NCBI GenBank assembly: GCA_947461125.1
Contig: CANHHX010000016.1
Span: 1 to 39,585, forward strand
Origin: Bacteroidota bacterium
GTDB lineage: Bacteria > Bacteroidota > Bacteroidia > Chitinophagales > Chitinophagaceae
Length of the DNA stretch: 39,585 nucleotides
Reading direction: 5' to 3'
In this document: positions 25,679 through 34,603 of the stretch, piece by piece
Layout of the letters: every line of letters begins with the position of its first letter
Position numbering within the stretch: the stretch's first letter is position 1
Made by a program: the position numbers and the translations under genes
The notes under the pieces: generated by a model
Told to the model about the DNA's origin: nothing
The model's database searches: none
What the model saw: the letters and a program-made list of their open reading frames with translations, nothing else

Positions 25679-26932
25679 TTATTGAAGTAATACACCTAGT
25701 AAAAAAATAGCAGCCACAATAAGGGGTGCTGGTATTTTATTGATGCGAAGTAGTGAAACAGTACCTACAACAACCATCCACTGTATCCACAAATAACTTG
25801 CAGCAGCAGGATCCGAAAAATGATCTTTCATTAAATAAGCTGTGGCGCCAAATAAAATACCGGCAACCGCTGCATTGATGCCTTCTAATGATCTAAAAAT
25901 GACAACATAACGCTTTACATAAGTCCATACAGGAAAAAAGAAAAGCACTAAAAAAGCACTCGGCAAAAAAATACCAATAGCACCAATTATAATTCCGAGT
26001 ATTTGCGCCGAAACTCCTTCCGATCGCATGGTCATGCCACCCGAAAATGCTGCAATAGAAAATACAGGACCTGGTATCGCTCTAACAATACCTGATCCCG
26101 TTAAAAAATCGGCTTGGTTCATTTTTAGAACCTCGCGTTTATTATCGATGATACGTTTAGAAGCCGGTCTTGTTACATACTGCTCGTAAAGTAATGGCAT
26201 GAGTACATCACCCCCACCAAATACCAAACTTCCATTTCTATAATTGTGCTCAAACAAATTAAAAATCTTTCGGTTCTCCCAGTTGTTGCGCGTTGCTGTT
26301 TCCGATAAATAACCTGCTAGCGCAAAGCATGCAACAAATAAAAATAAACTACCCCACTTAAATTTTTTTAGCGGCTTTTCTTTTTCAGGAATTCTTTTAT
26401 CACTAAAATTTGTTGCGATTCCAGAAACAACAATTAAAGCAGGAAAGACCCACGGTGTTTTAAAAAATAAAAATGTAGCAGCAGCACCTACTATTAAGAT
26501 CACACGTGTAATGGTATTATGAACAGCAATGTTTAAAATTTTTAACGCCGAATAAGCAATAAACCCAATGGCCATGGGTCTAATAAATTTAAACGCTCCA
26601 ATCACCTGATTTTTATCTTCAAAATAATTGAGTATAAATGAAAGTCCGCCCATAAGAGCACAAGCAGGCGTTATCCAAATAAGTAATGTTAACACCGCTA
26701 ATGTATAGCCACCTCGTTTATACCCAATCAGCGCCAATGTTTGTGTTGAAGAGGCGCCGGGCAAGAGTTGACAAAAACCATTGTACTCCATAAGTTCCGC
26801 TTCGGTAACATCTCTGCGGCGATGCACAAAAGTTTTCATCATCATACCGAGGTGACCTTGCGGCCCACCAAAAGCTGTTAAGCTATGCCAAACAACGGCC
26901 CGTAAAAATGGTATATGACGAAGTAAAGCCAA
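25679..26932 (-). CDS. chrA: Chromate transporter, ChrA (CHR) family
   Basis: The 417-residue protein is a full-length, two-domain CHR transporter. The first half carries [17 protein letters not shown] and [20 protein letters not shown]; the second carries [19 protein letters not shown] and [20 protein letters not shown]. About ten hydrophobic segments can be counted. ChrA exports chromate, probably in exchange for sulfate or with a proton gradient; several members may carry other anions. The start is TTG at 26930-26932, 2 bases after the stop of the oxygenase gene, suggesting tight coupling. No other chromate-resistance gene is nearby. Confidence 0.9.
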   Translation of the reverse strand: MALLRHIPFLRAVVWHSLTAFGGPQGHLGMMMKTFVHRRRDVTEAELMEYNGFCQLLPGASSTQTLALIGYKRGGYTLAVLTLLIWITPACALMGGLSFILNYFEDKNQVIGAFKFIRPMAIGFIAYSALKILNIAVHNTITRVILIVGAAATFLFFKTPWVFPALIVVSGIATNFSDKRIPEKEKPLKKFKWGSLFLFVACFALAGYLSETATRNNWENRKIFNLFEHNYRNGSLVFGGGDVLMPLLYEQYVTRPASKRIIDNKREVLKMNQADFLTGSGIVRAIPGPVFSIAAFSGGMTMRSEGVSAQILGIIIGAIGIFLPSAFLVLFFFPVWTYVKRYVVIFRSLEGINAAVAGILFGATAYLMKDHFSDPAAASYLWIQWMVVVGTVSLLRINKIPAPLIVAAIFLLGVLLQ

Positions 26933-26934
26933 GG

Positions 26935-27879
26935 TTATTTTTTTAATCCAATTTCGCGAAGCCTTTCATCTAAATACTCACCAGCAGTAGCATCGGCATA
27001 GGCTTTTGGATGTGCTTCATCTATGCAACTTTCTAAACACGCTAAACTCATTTCACTTTTGGGATGTAAGAAAAATGGCATCGAAAAACGACTCGTATGC
27101 CAGTGCTCTTTTGGTGGATTTACCACTCTATGTGTCGTACTTTTTAATTTATTATTGGTAAGCCTTTGTAACATATCGCCAACATTCACCACAATTTGTT
27201 CCGGGAGTGAAGTAACACCAACCCAATCGCCCCCCTTCGTTAATATTTGTAGCCCATCGGCAGAAGCGCCCACTAACAAGGTAATTAAATTAATGTCTTC
27301 ATGCTGCTCTGCACGGATTGCAGATTTTGGTTCATGAGTAATGGGCGGATAATGAATGCAACGCAAAATAGAATTGCCTTCTTCGATATGCGCATCAAAA
27401 AAATGTTCCTCAAGATGTAAATAAATGGCAATGGCTTGTAACAATGCTTTACCACTTTTTTCAAAATTTCGGTACGCTTCTAGTAAAGTATGATTGAAGG
27501 AAGGAATTTCTGCAACAGCTACATTATCTGGATATTCCCATTTTAATGGATGATCGGATGGAACTGTTTGTCCGTACTGAAAAAACTCTTTTAAATCTGG
27601 TGCTTCACTTCCTTTGGCATGCTCAGTTCCAAAACTTGTATAGCCGCGTTGACCCGCAAGTCCTTCTATTTGATAGGTTAGTTTTTTCTCTAGGGGCAAC
27701 GAAAAAAACTGCTGTACCTGATCGTACTGAGCAGTAATTAGCGCGTCTGGAATTCCATGATTTTTTACGGCTACAAAACCAACTGTTTCGTAGGCTTCCC
27801 CAAGGGCTTTTACAAAAGAGGCTTTTTTGGAAGCGTCGCCACTCAAAAAATCTGCTAAATCAACTACTGGTATAGACAT
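26935..27879 (-). CDS. Isopenicillin N synthase-like 2-oxoglutarate/Fe(II) dioxygenase
   Basis: The 314-residue protein has the IPNS-like oxygenase layout: an N-terminal [14 protein letters not shown] segment, the [10 protein letters not shown] strand, and a C-terminal double-stranded beta-helix. Metal ligands are His193, Asp195 (HED) and His250 (STTHRVV), and the RxS motif that binds 2-oxoglutarate is Arg264-Phe-Ser266. The family includes ethylene-forming enzymes and many plant-type oxygenases; the substrate is unknown. The ATG at 27877-27879 is chosen over the in-frame start at 27906 because the family begins at about this point. It is followed by chrA after 2 bases. Confidence 0.85.
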   Translation of the reverse strand: MSIPVVDLADFLSGDASKKASFVKALGEAYETVGFVAVKNHGIPDALITAQYDQVQQFFSLPLEKKLTYQIEGLAGQRGYTSFGTEHAKGSEAPDLKEFFQYGQTVPSDHPLKWEYPDNVAVAEIPSFNHTLLEAYRNFEKSGKALLQAIAIYLHLEEHFFDAHIEEGNSILRCIHYPPITHEPKSAIRAEQHEDINLITLLVGASADGLQILTKGGDWVGVTSLPEQIVVNVGDMLQRLTNNKLKSTTHRVVNPPKEHWHTSRFSMPFFLHPKSEMSLACLESCIDEAHPKAYADATAGEYLDERLREIGLKK

Positions 27880-27952
27880 AAATAGGCATTTAGAATACAC
27901 TAACAACGCTTTTTTAATAAATCTTATTGCCGTAAAGCAGCCCAGAATTGTT

Positions 27953-27960
27953 TAATTTTG
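27953..27960 (+). promoter_or_regulatory. Promoter -7 box (TAATTTTG) of the DUF3089 gene
   Basis: A full TAnnTTTG match ending 8 bases before the ATG at 27969, so the transcript should have almost no leader. A TTG lies 23 bases upstream (27927-27929), a little wider than the usual spacing. Confidence 0.55.
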
Positions 27961-27968
27961 TCTTATCT

Positions 27969-29024
27969 ATGATCAAACATACCCCCACAAACCTAATCGC
28001 AATCATTGCGCTGGCATTATTTGCATCTAGTTGCAGTAACAGCTATCAAAAATTAACGTCCAACTATCAAATTACTAAAGCGCCAGAAGGGCCCAACTAC
28101 AATGATCTCAGTTACTGGGCTGCACACCCTGCTATTCATGATCCATCTGATAGTGTGCCGGCTCCACTTTTAGGCTCCTACCAAAAAGACAGTGCTGTTG
28201 ATGTATTTTTTATTCACCCTACCACTTATTTAGGAACTGAAAAACCATTTGGCATGAACGCCGATATTTCAGATGCACTACTAGCAGCAAAAACCGATTA
28301 TAGTCCGGTGCTTTACCAAGGTAGTTTGTTTAATGTCGCTGGTAGATTATTTGCGCCACGGTATCGACAAACGCATATCAGTGCCTACTTTCCATTAACA
28401 GCATCGGACACGACACTTGCTATTGCCGCTTTTGAACTAGCCTATCAAGATGTAAAAGCAGCCTTCGAATATTATTTAGTAAATGAGAATAAAGGAAAAG
28501 CCATTATCATTGCTTCGCATAGTCAGGGTACTACGCATGGCATTAGATTAGTGAAAGAGTTTTTTGATGGCAAGCCACTTCAAAAACAATTAGTGGCCGC
28601 TTATTTAGTAGGTATTCCCGTAAATCCAAAAATATATACCTCTATCAAGCCTTGTGATACACCAAAGCAAACGGCTTGTATCTGTAGTTGGAGAACTTAC
28701 AAGGAAGGTTATACGCCACCATTTATTCAAAATGAAAAATTTGAGGTGATTGTTACCAATCCGCTCACATTTAATAAGTCTATACCAAGTGTTTCTTGGG
28801 AAGCCAATAAAGGCGGGGTGCTTACCAATTTTAATAAACTAGCAAAAGGCGTTGCAGAAGCTAAAATAACGGACAAAGTTTTATGGACTGCGAAGCCAAA
28901 AATGTTTGGAAGTTTCCTCGTTAAAAATCCAAACTATCACATCGGGGATTACAATTTGTATTACGTTAACATAAGAGAAAATGTGATAGAAAGAATGAAG
29001 GCCTATAAAAATGAACAGCACTAA
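27969..29024 (+). CDS. DUF3089 domain-containing lipoprotein (alpha/beta hydrolase-like)
   Basis: The 351-residue protein begins with a lipoprotein signal peptide; the lipobox ASSC puts the lipidated Cys at residue 22. The DUF3089 pattern follows: [23 protein letters not shown], the nucleophile elbow [10 protein letters not shown], and [11 protein letters not shown] with a NPLTFNKS stretch. The SHSQGT elbow suggests an alpha/beta hydrolase whose substrate is unknown. The ATG at 27969 directly precedes the signal peptide, and a near-adjacent -7 box supports it over the TTG at 27948. The stop codon overlaps that of the convergent recQ by 4 bases. Confidence 0.85.
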   Translation: MIKHTPTNLIAIIALALFASSCSNSYQKLTSNYQITKAPEGPNYNDLSYWAAHPAIHDPSDSVPAPLLGSYQKDSAVDVFFIHPTTYLGTEKPFGMNADISDALLAAKTDYSPVLYQGSLFNVAGRLFAPRYRQTHISAYFPLTASDTTLAIAAFELAYQDVKAAFEYYLVNENKGKAIIIASHSQGTTHGIRLVKEFFDGKPLQKQLVAAYLVGIPVNPKIYTSIKPCDTPKQTACICSWRTYKEGYTPPFIQNEKFEVIVTNPLTFNKSIPSVSWEANKGGVLTNFNKLAKGVAEAKITDKVLWTAKPKMFGSFLVKNPNYHIGDYNLYYVNIRENVIERMKAYKNEQH

Positions 29025-31318
29025 TTGCCAAAAACGCTTAAAAATTTAATGCGCATTATTTTTAGTTGTTCTAGGCTGTAATCATTGTCACTAAGTTCTT
29101 GTTGCGCTACTTCCAAGGAAGCCGTTTCACAACTTTTAAAATAGTCAATGATATCCTCTTGATCGTAATCATCTAGCCATTCATCAATGGCATAATCTAA
29201 ATTAAGCTTGGTGCCACTAGCTGCAATGGTTTCCATTTCTTCTAGTAATTCATCGAGCTTTAACCCTTTGTTTTTAGCAATGGTTTCGAGTGGGATTTTT
29301 TTATCTACATTTTGAATAATGTAAATTTTATTGTTGGCTTTATTGGCCACACTCTTCATTACAAATTCGTCAGGCTTTACAATATCATGCTCCTCTACAT
29401 AGGCTGCAATCATGTCCACAAAAGGCTTTCCGTATTTTAGAGCTTTCCCTTTACTCACTCCCTGGCACCTTTCTAGTTCTTCAAGTGTGGTTGGAAAAAG
29501 GGTGGCCATATCTTGGAGCGAACTTTCTAGGAAAATAATAAATGGAGGCAAGCTCTTCTTTTTCCCTTCGGTTTGACGAAGCTCTTTAAGCATCTGAAAG
29601 AGTTTCTCATCTGCAGCGGCGCCACCTTGTGCAGCTCCATCATCATCATCGGCGTTGGCATCTTCAAATAAATTGTTGAGTACAATTTTGAAGCTGCTTG
29701 TTTTCTTTAAAAACTTTTTACCCTTGTCTGTTAATTTTAAAAGACCATATTCTTCAATGTCTTTTTGAATTAAATTTTCAAGGAGCATTTGTCTAATAAG
29801 ACTATTTAAAAAGTGTGCGTCTTTGTCTTTGGCAATTCCAAATTCAGGTAATCCATCATGTCTGAACATTGAAATTTGTGGCGTTAAATGACCACGCACC
29901 ATATTCACCACATAATCTGCCACAAAGCGCTCATCAAGTGCCGCTACGACTTTTAATATTTTTACAACTTCATCTTTGGCTTCAATAAGTTCCTTTGGAT
30001 TTTTACAATTATCGCAGTTACCACAGTTTTGTGTTGGCCACTCTTCACCAAAATAATGAAGCAATACTTTTCTTCTACACACACCACTCTCTGCGTATGC
30101 AACGGTTTCGTCTATGAGTTGATTGCCCACTTCACGCTCGCTGAGTGGCTTGTCGCGCATGAGGTGCTCTATTTTTGAAACGTCTTTATGAGAATAGTAA
30201 AGTACACAAATACCTTCTAGTCCATCACGTCCTGCTCTACCGGTTTCTTGGTAATAGTTTTCGATGGATTTTGGAATATTAAAGTGTATAACAAACCTAA
30301 TATCTGGCTTATCAATACCCATGCCAAACGCAATGGTAGCAACGATTACCTGTACATCTTCTTGTAAAAATTGGTCTTGTCTTTCGGCTCTTAATTTTTG
30401 ATCAAGACCGGCGTGGTAAGCCACCGCTTTAATGTTATTGGCTACTAATAATTCTGCTAACTCTTCGGTGGTTTTGCGGTTTAGGGTATAAATAATTCCA
30501 CTCTTTCCTTTATGCTGTGAAATAAATTTTACGATATGCTTAACCGTATCTTCCTTTTTTATTTTAGGTTGAATTTCATAAAATAAATTAGACCTATTGA
30601 AGGAAGAAACAAAAATATTAGCGTCGCGTAAACCTAAGTTTTTAACAATATCACTTTGCACTTTTGGTGTAGCCGTTGCTGTTAAAGCAACAACTGGCAC
30701 CGATGGATTAATAATGTCCATCATTTCTCTTAAACGTCTGTACTCGGGTCTAAAATCATGTCCCCACTCGGAAATACAATGCGCTTCATCTACAGCAAAA
30801 AAGGAGATTTTAAGGTCACTAAAAAAATCAAGATTTTCTTGCTTGGTTAATGTTTCGGGAGCTACATATAAAAGTTTGGTTTTGCCATCTAGCAAATCAT
30901 CTTTTACAATTTTTATTTGACCCTTATTTAAAGAAGAATTTAAAAAGTGTGCAACTTCGTCATTTTCACTATATCCGCGTACCAGATCTACCTGATTTTT
31001 CATGAGAGCAATAAGTGGAGATACTACAATGGCGCAACCTTCTTGTAAGAGTGCTGGTAATTGGTAGCATAAACTTTTACCTCCGCCGGTTGGCATGATC
31101 ACGAATGTATCTTTACCGCTTAATAAACTGGTAATTGCTTGCTCTTGTGTGCCCTTAAACTCTCTAAATCCAAAATATTTTTCGAGGCCGCCGTAAATGT
31201 CAAAATTACTAGGGTCTACCAGGGTGCTGGCCTGTCTAGGGCCTTTTATTTTTGCGGGCGCCTTTTTAGGGGCTGCTTTTGTTACTGTTTTGGTGGTTTT
31301 GCTACTTATTTTTGCCAT
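29021..31318 (-). CDS. recQ: ATP-dependent DNA helicase RecQ
   Basis: The 765-residue protein has a Lys/Ala-rich basic N-terminal tail of about 30 residues, then the RecQ helicase core: Walker [15 protein letters not shown] (about residue 75), DEAH box (177-180), VALTATAT, and [19 protein letters not shown] with [13 protein letters not shown] zinc site ([10 protein letters not shown], then CGNCDNC) and an RQC winged helix follow, and then an HRDC-like region around [20 protein letters not shown]. It is about 150 residues longer than E. coli RecQ. The extra C-terminal part, [20 protein letters not shown] to the end, appears to hold another helix-turn-helix. RecQ unwinds recombination and replication intermediates. 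It is divergent from kdsD. Confidence 0.97.
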   Translation of the reverse strand: MAKISSKTTKTVTKAAPKKAPAKIKGPRQASTLVDPSNFDIYGGLEKYFGFREFKGTQEQAITSLLSGKDTFVIMPTGGGKSLCYQLPALLQEGCAIVVSPLIALMKNQVDLVRGYSENDEVAHFLNSSLNKGQIKIVKDDLLDGKTKLLYVAPETLTKQENLDFFSDLKISFFAVDEAHCISEWGHDFRPEYRRLREMMDIINPSVPVVALTATATPKVQSDIVKNLGLRDANIFVSSFNRSNLFYEIQPKIKKEDTVKHIVKFISQHKGKSGIIYTLNRKTTEELAELLVANNIKAVAYHAGLDQKLRAERQDQFLQEDVQVIVATIAFGMGIDKPDIRFVIHFNIPKSIENYYQETGRAGRDGLEGICVLYYSHKDVSKIEHLMRDKPLSEREVGNQLIDETVAYAESGVCRRKVLLHYFGEEWPTQNCGNCDNCKNPKELIEAKDEVVKILKVVAALDERFVADYVVNMVRGHLTPQISMFRHDGLPEFGIAKDKDAHFLNSLIRQMLLENLIQKDIEEYGLLKLTDKGKKFLKKTSSFKIVLNNLFEDANADDDDGAAQGGAAADEKLFQMLKELRQTEGKKKSLPPFIIFLESSLQDMATLFPTTLEELERCQGVSKGKALKYGKPFVDMIAAYVEEHDIVKPDEFVMKSVANKANNKIYIIQNVDKKIPLETIAKNKGLKLDELLEEMETIAASGTKLNLDYAIDEWLDDYDQEDIIDYFKSCETASLEVAQQELSDNDYSLEQLKIMRIKFLSVFGN

Positions 31319-31379
31319 TTCTCATCTGTATTTCCTTCATAATCAACTAACAACGGATAATTGTACTTTGTTTAAGTTA

Positions 31380-31399
31380 ATCCTTTTTTTTGAAAGGAT
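31380..31399. promoter_or_regulatory. Hairpin in the recQ-kdsD gap
   Basis: Arms ATCCTTT (31380-31386) and AAAGGAT (31393-31399) surround a six-base T-rich loop. The hairpin lies in the 146-base gap between divergent recQ and kdsD, with AAGTTAA on both sides. Its role is unknown; it could affect either promoter. Confidence 0.3.
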
Positions 31400-31450
31400 G
31401 GCGAAGTTAACAAAGAATGACCTGAATACGCGTGCTTTCATGTTAAAGTT

Positions 31451-31458
31451 TACCTTTG
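31451..31458 (+). promoter_or_regulatory. Promoter -7 box (TACCTTTG) of kdsD
   Basis: A full TAnnTTTG match ending 6 bases before the kdsD ATG at 31465, predicting a leaderless or nearly leaderless transcript. No TTG is seen at -33. Confidence 0.5.
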
Positions 31459-31464
31459 CAAAGC

Positions 31465-32424
31465 ATGAAAAACGCAATAGTAGAAACCGCTTTAAAAACC
31501 GTTCAATTAGAGGCAAAGTCAATCGCAGACCTGGCCGCCTTTTTAGACGCTTCTTTTGTTGAAGCCATTGAACTCCTTAATCATTGCAAGGGCCGATTGG
31601 TTTTTAGTGGCATTGGAAAAAGTGCACTGATTGCACAAAAAATTGTAGCTACACTTAATTCTACGGGAACACCGTCTTTATTTATGCATGCCGCCGACGC
31701 CATTCATGGTGATTTAGGAACGGTACAAAAAGACGATATCGTTTTAATTATTAGCAAAAGTGGTGAGAGTCCAGAAATTAAAGCCCTGGTTCCGTACATT
31801 AAAAACTTTGGCAATAAACTTATAGGTATTGTGGGCAATACATCAAGTTATTTGGCTACCCAGTCGGACTTTATTTTAAACACGTCAGTTAGTGCCGAAG
31901 CATGTCCTAATAATTTAGCGCCAACAAATAGTACCACTGCTCAACTAGTAATGGGCGATGTTATTGCGGTTTGCCTCATGCAATTAAAAGGCTTTACCAG
32001 TGCCGATTTTGGAAAATTTCATCCAGGTGGTAATTTAGGTAAGCGTTTATTTTTAAAAGTTGCAGATCTCACTAACACAGATTTTAAACCAACGGTTGCA
32101 CTTAATACCCCTTTAAAAAATGTGATTATTGAAATCACTAAACATAGATTGGGTGTTGCAGTTGTAATTAACAATGGGCAAATTGCAGGTGTGATTACAG
32201 ATGGTGATTTAAGACGCATGTTGGAAAAAACGGTACAGATAGAAAATATTACTGCTTCAGATATTATGTCACACACCCCCCAATTAATTGATCATCAAAC
32301 CCTTGCAGTAGCAGCAATTGATAAGATGAAGCAACATGAAATTAGCCATTTGGTTGTTACAAAAGAAGGCGGCTACCATGGCATTTTACATATCCACGAA
32401 CTTATAAAAGAGGGACTTATTTAG
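31465..32424 (+). CDS. kdsD: KpsF/GutQ-type arabinose-5-phosphate isomerase
   Basis: The 319-residue protein has an N-terminal sugar isomerase (SIS) domain and two C-terminal CBS domains. SIS motifs are FSGIGKSALIAQKIVATLNS, ISKSGESPEIKALVP and the FHPGGNLGKRLF active-site loop; the CBS pair contains GVITDGDLRRMLE and the SHLVVTKEGGYHGILHIHE repeat. It converts ribulose 5-phosphate to arabinose 5-phosphate, the first step to Kdo for lipopolysaccharide. The ATG at 31465 is preferred over the in-frame TTG at 31456, which lies inside the -7 box. manC follows after 2 bases. Confidence 0.95.
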   Translation: MKNAIVETALKTVQLEAKSIADLAAFLDASFVEAIELLNHCKGRLVFSGIGKSALIAQKIVATLNSTGTPSLFMHAADAIHGDLGTVQKDDIVLIISKSGESPEIKALVPYIKNFGNKLIGIVGNTSSYLATQSDFILNTSVSAEACPNNLAPTNSTTAQLVMGDVIAVCLMQLKGFTSADFGKFHPGGNLGKRLFLKVADLTNTDFKPTVALNTPLKNVIIEITKHRLGVAVVINNGQIAGVITDGDLRRMLEKTVQIENITASDIMSHTPQLIDHQTLAVAAIDKMKQHEISHLVVTKEGGYHGILHIHELIKEGLI

Positions 32425-32426
32425 TT

Positions 32427-33509
32427 ATGAATAAACACCATTACGTAGCCATTATGGCTGGTGGGATTGGCAGTAGGTTTTGGCCTATGAGTAGAACTGC
32501 ATACCCGAAACAATTTTTAGATATTTTACATACCGGAAAATCATTGATACAATGGACTTTTGAAAGGTACAAGGCTTTTATACCCCTAGAAAATATCTAC
32601 ATCGTTACTTCGGAAGAATATGTATCTATTGTTAGGGAACAATTACCTGAACTTCCCGCAGAAAATATTTTGGCAGAGCCTTCTAGAAAAAATACAGCTG
32701 CATGTATTGCCTATATTTCTTGTAAGCTACTACAAAAAGATCCAGAAGCTTCTTTAATTGTTGCGCCTTCCGATCATATGATTTTAGATGCAGAACAGTT
32801 TAGAGAAACCACGAGCAAAGCACTTGAATTCGTAAATCATATTAAATCCCTTGTTACACTTGGTATTAAGCCAACGCACCCTAACACGGGATATGGTTAT
32901 ATTCAACACGATACATTAGAAGCTGCCAGTGGCATCTTTAAAGTAAAAACATTTACCGAAAAACCAGACCTAGAACTTGCTAAAACATTTATTAGCAGTG
33001 GTGACTTTTTATGGAACGCCGGTATTTTTGTTTGGAAAGTAGCTCAAATTGTAAAAGCATTTGAACTTTTTCAACCAGAAATGTTTGAACTATTTGATGC
33101 TGCAAAAGACAAGTTTAATACCCCACAAGAAAAAGATGCCATCAATACAATATATCCACTCTGCGTCAATATTTCTATTGATGTTGCTATCATGGAAAAA
33201 GCAGACAATGTATATGTGATACCATCATCATTTGGGTGGAGCGATTTAGGTACCTGGAATAGCGCTTATGATAATTTAGAAAAAGATTATCTAGGCAACG
33301 CAGTAGCGTCTGATAATGTGATTGTAATTGATGCCACAAAGTGTATGGTGGCAGGTCCCGCAAATAAACTGATGGTATTGCAAGGTCTCGATGATTTTAT
33401 TGTAGTAGATTCGGAAGACGCTTTGCTCATTTGTAAAAAAGACAAAGAACAATCCATTAAAGAATACGTTGCCGAAGTAAAACGCAATAAAGGTGACAAA
33501 TATTTATAA
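32427..33509 (+). CDS. manC: Mannose-1-phosphate guanylyltransferase
   Basis: The 360-residue protein has the nucleotidyltransferase start AGGIGSRFWPMSRTAYPKQF (the GGxGxRxWPxSR...PKQF signature), EPSRKNTAACIAY, VAPSDHMI, the NTGYGYIQHD strand and FTEKPDLELA. It lacks the C-terminal phosphomannose isomerase domain of the bifunctional type. It makes GDP-mannose for surface polysaccharides and glycoproteins. It lies 2 bases after kdsD and 16 bases before the ketosynthase gene. The three genes form an envelope-precursor operon. Confidence 0.94.
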   Translation: MNKHHYVAIMAGGIGSRFWPMSRTAYPKQFLDILHTGKSLIQWTFERYKAFIPLENIYIVTSEEYVSIVREQLPELPAENILAEPSRKNTAACIAYISCKLLQKDPEASLIVAPSDHMILDAEQFRETTSKALEFVNHIKSLVTLGIKPTHPNTGYGYIQHDTLEAASGIFKVKTFTEKPDLELAKTFISSGDFLWNAGIFVWKVAQIVKAFELFQPEMFELFDAAKDKFNTPQEKDAINTIYPLCVNISIDVAIMEKADNVYVIPSSFGWSDLGTWNSAYDNLEKDYLGNAVASDNVIVIDATKCMVAGPANKLMVLQGLDDFIVVDSEDALLICKKDKEQSIKEYVAEVKRNKGDKYL

Positions 33510-33525
33510 ACCATAATAGTAATGC

Positions 33526-34599
33526 ATGTCTAATTTAAAAACAGTTATCACAGGATCCGGATCTTATATACCTCCAAGTGTTAAAAAAAATACTGATTTT
33601 ACCAATCATCGTTTTTTTACAGAAAATGGAGAAGCGATAGAAACCCCTTCCTCAGAAATTGTTGAAAAATTTAAAGACATTACAGGTATTGAAGAAAGAC
33701 GCTATACCAGTTCAGACGTGAATGCATCTGATATGGCTACCATCGCTGCAAAAAAAGCAATTGAAGATGCAGGGCTTGATCCAGAAACGCTAGATCAAAT
33801 TATTGTAGCGCATAATTTTGGAAACGTTTTAGATAAAACCATTCAAACAGACGTTTTACCTGCACTTGCATCTAGGGTAAAGCACGATTTGGACATTAAA
33901 AATCCTAATTGTGTGGCTTACGATATATTATTTGGTTGCCCAGGATGGATACAAGGTGTAATTCAAGCAGATGCCTTTATAAAATCAGGGATGGCAAAAA
34001 AATGTTTGGTAATTGGCGCCGAAACATTAAGCCGTGTGGTGGATGATTATGATAGAGACAGTATGATTTTTAGTGATGGCGCAGGCGCGACCATTTTAGA
34101 AGCCAAAGAAGACACAACTGCTGGTATTTTAGCAGCCAGTGTTCAAAGCCATTGCAATGATGAAGCCTATTATTTATATATGGGCAAATCGAATAAACCA
34201 GACAGCGATCCTAGTGTGCGTTATATTAAAATGAAGGGCCGTAAAGTATATGAGTATGCCATGAAAAATGTGCCCATCGCCATGAAAGAATGCCTTGAAA
34301 AAGCAGGTGTGCACGTGAGTGAGGTGAAACAGTTTTTTCTCCACCAAGCCAACGAAAAAATGGACGAAGGATTTATTAAAGCGCTTTTTAAATTGTACGG
34401 CATCAAAGAAATACCTGCGCATATTATGCCTATGAGCATACACAAACTGGGTAACAGCTCTGTTGCTACAATCCCTACTTTGTATGATTTGGTAAATCAC
34501 GGACAACTAGAAAATCACAGCCTACACAAAGGAGACATTGTTTTATTTGCCTCTGTTGGAGCAGGTATGAATATCAACGCAGTTTGTTATAGAATGTAA
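33526..34599 (+). CDS. 3-oxoacyl-ACP synthase III (FabH-like) family protein
   Basis: The 357-residue protein has the thiolase fold of ketoacyl-ACP synthase III with the Cys-His-Asn triad visible: Cys138 (DILFGCPGWIQG), His273 (FLHQAN) and Asn310 (KLGNSSVATIP). It is about 40 residues longer than housekeeping FabH (near 317), and the Cys loop differs from the usual AACAG form. It may prime an unusual fatty acid or another acyl chain rather than start ordinary synthesis; that is inference. The ATG at 33526 follows manC by 16 bases. The stop is 4 bases from that of the convergent PKD protein gene. Confidence 0.85.
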   Translation: MSNLKTVITGSGSYIPPSVKKNTDFTNHRFFTENGEAIETPSSEIVEKFKDITGIEERRYTSSDVNASDMATIAAKKAIEDAGLDPETLDQIIVAHNFGNVLDKTIQTDVLPALASRVKHDLDIKNPNCVAYDILFGCPGWIQGVIQADAFIKSGMAKKCLVIGAETLSRVVDDYDRDSMIFSDGAGATILEAKEDTTAGILAASVQSHCNDEAYYLYMGKSNKPDSDPSVRYIKMKGRKVYEYAMKNVPIAMKECLEKAGVHVSEVKQFFLHQANEKMDEGFIKALFKLYGIKEIPAHIMPMSIHKLGNSSVATIPTLYDLVNHGQLENHSLHKGDIVLFASVGAGMNINAVCYRM

Positions 34600-34603
34600 T
34601 TGA

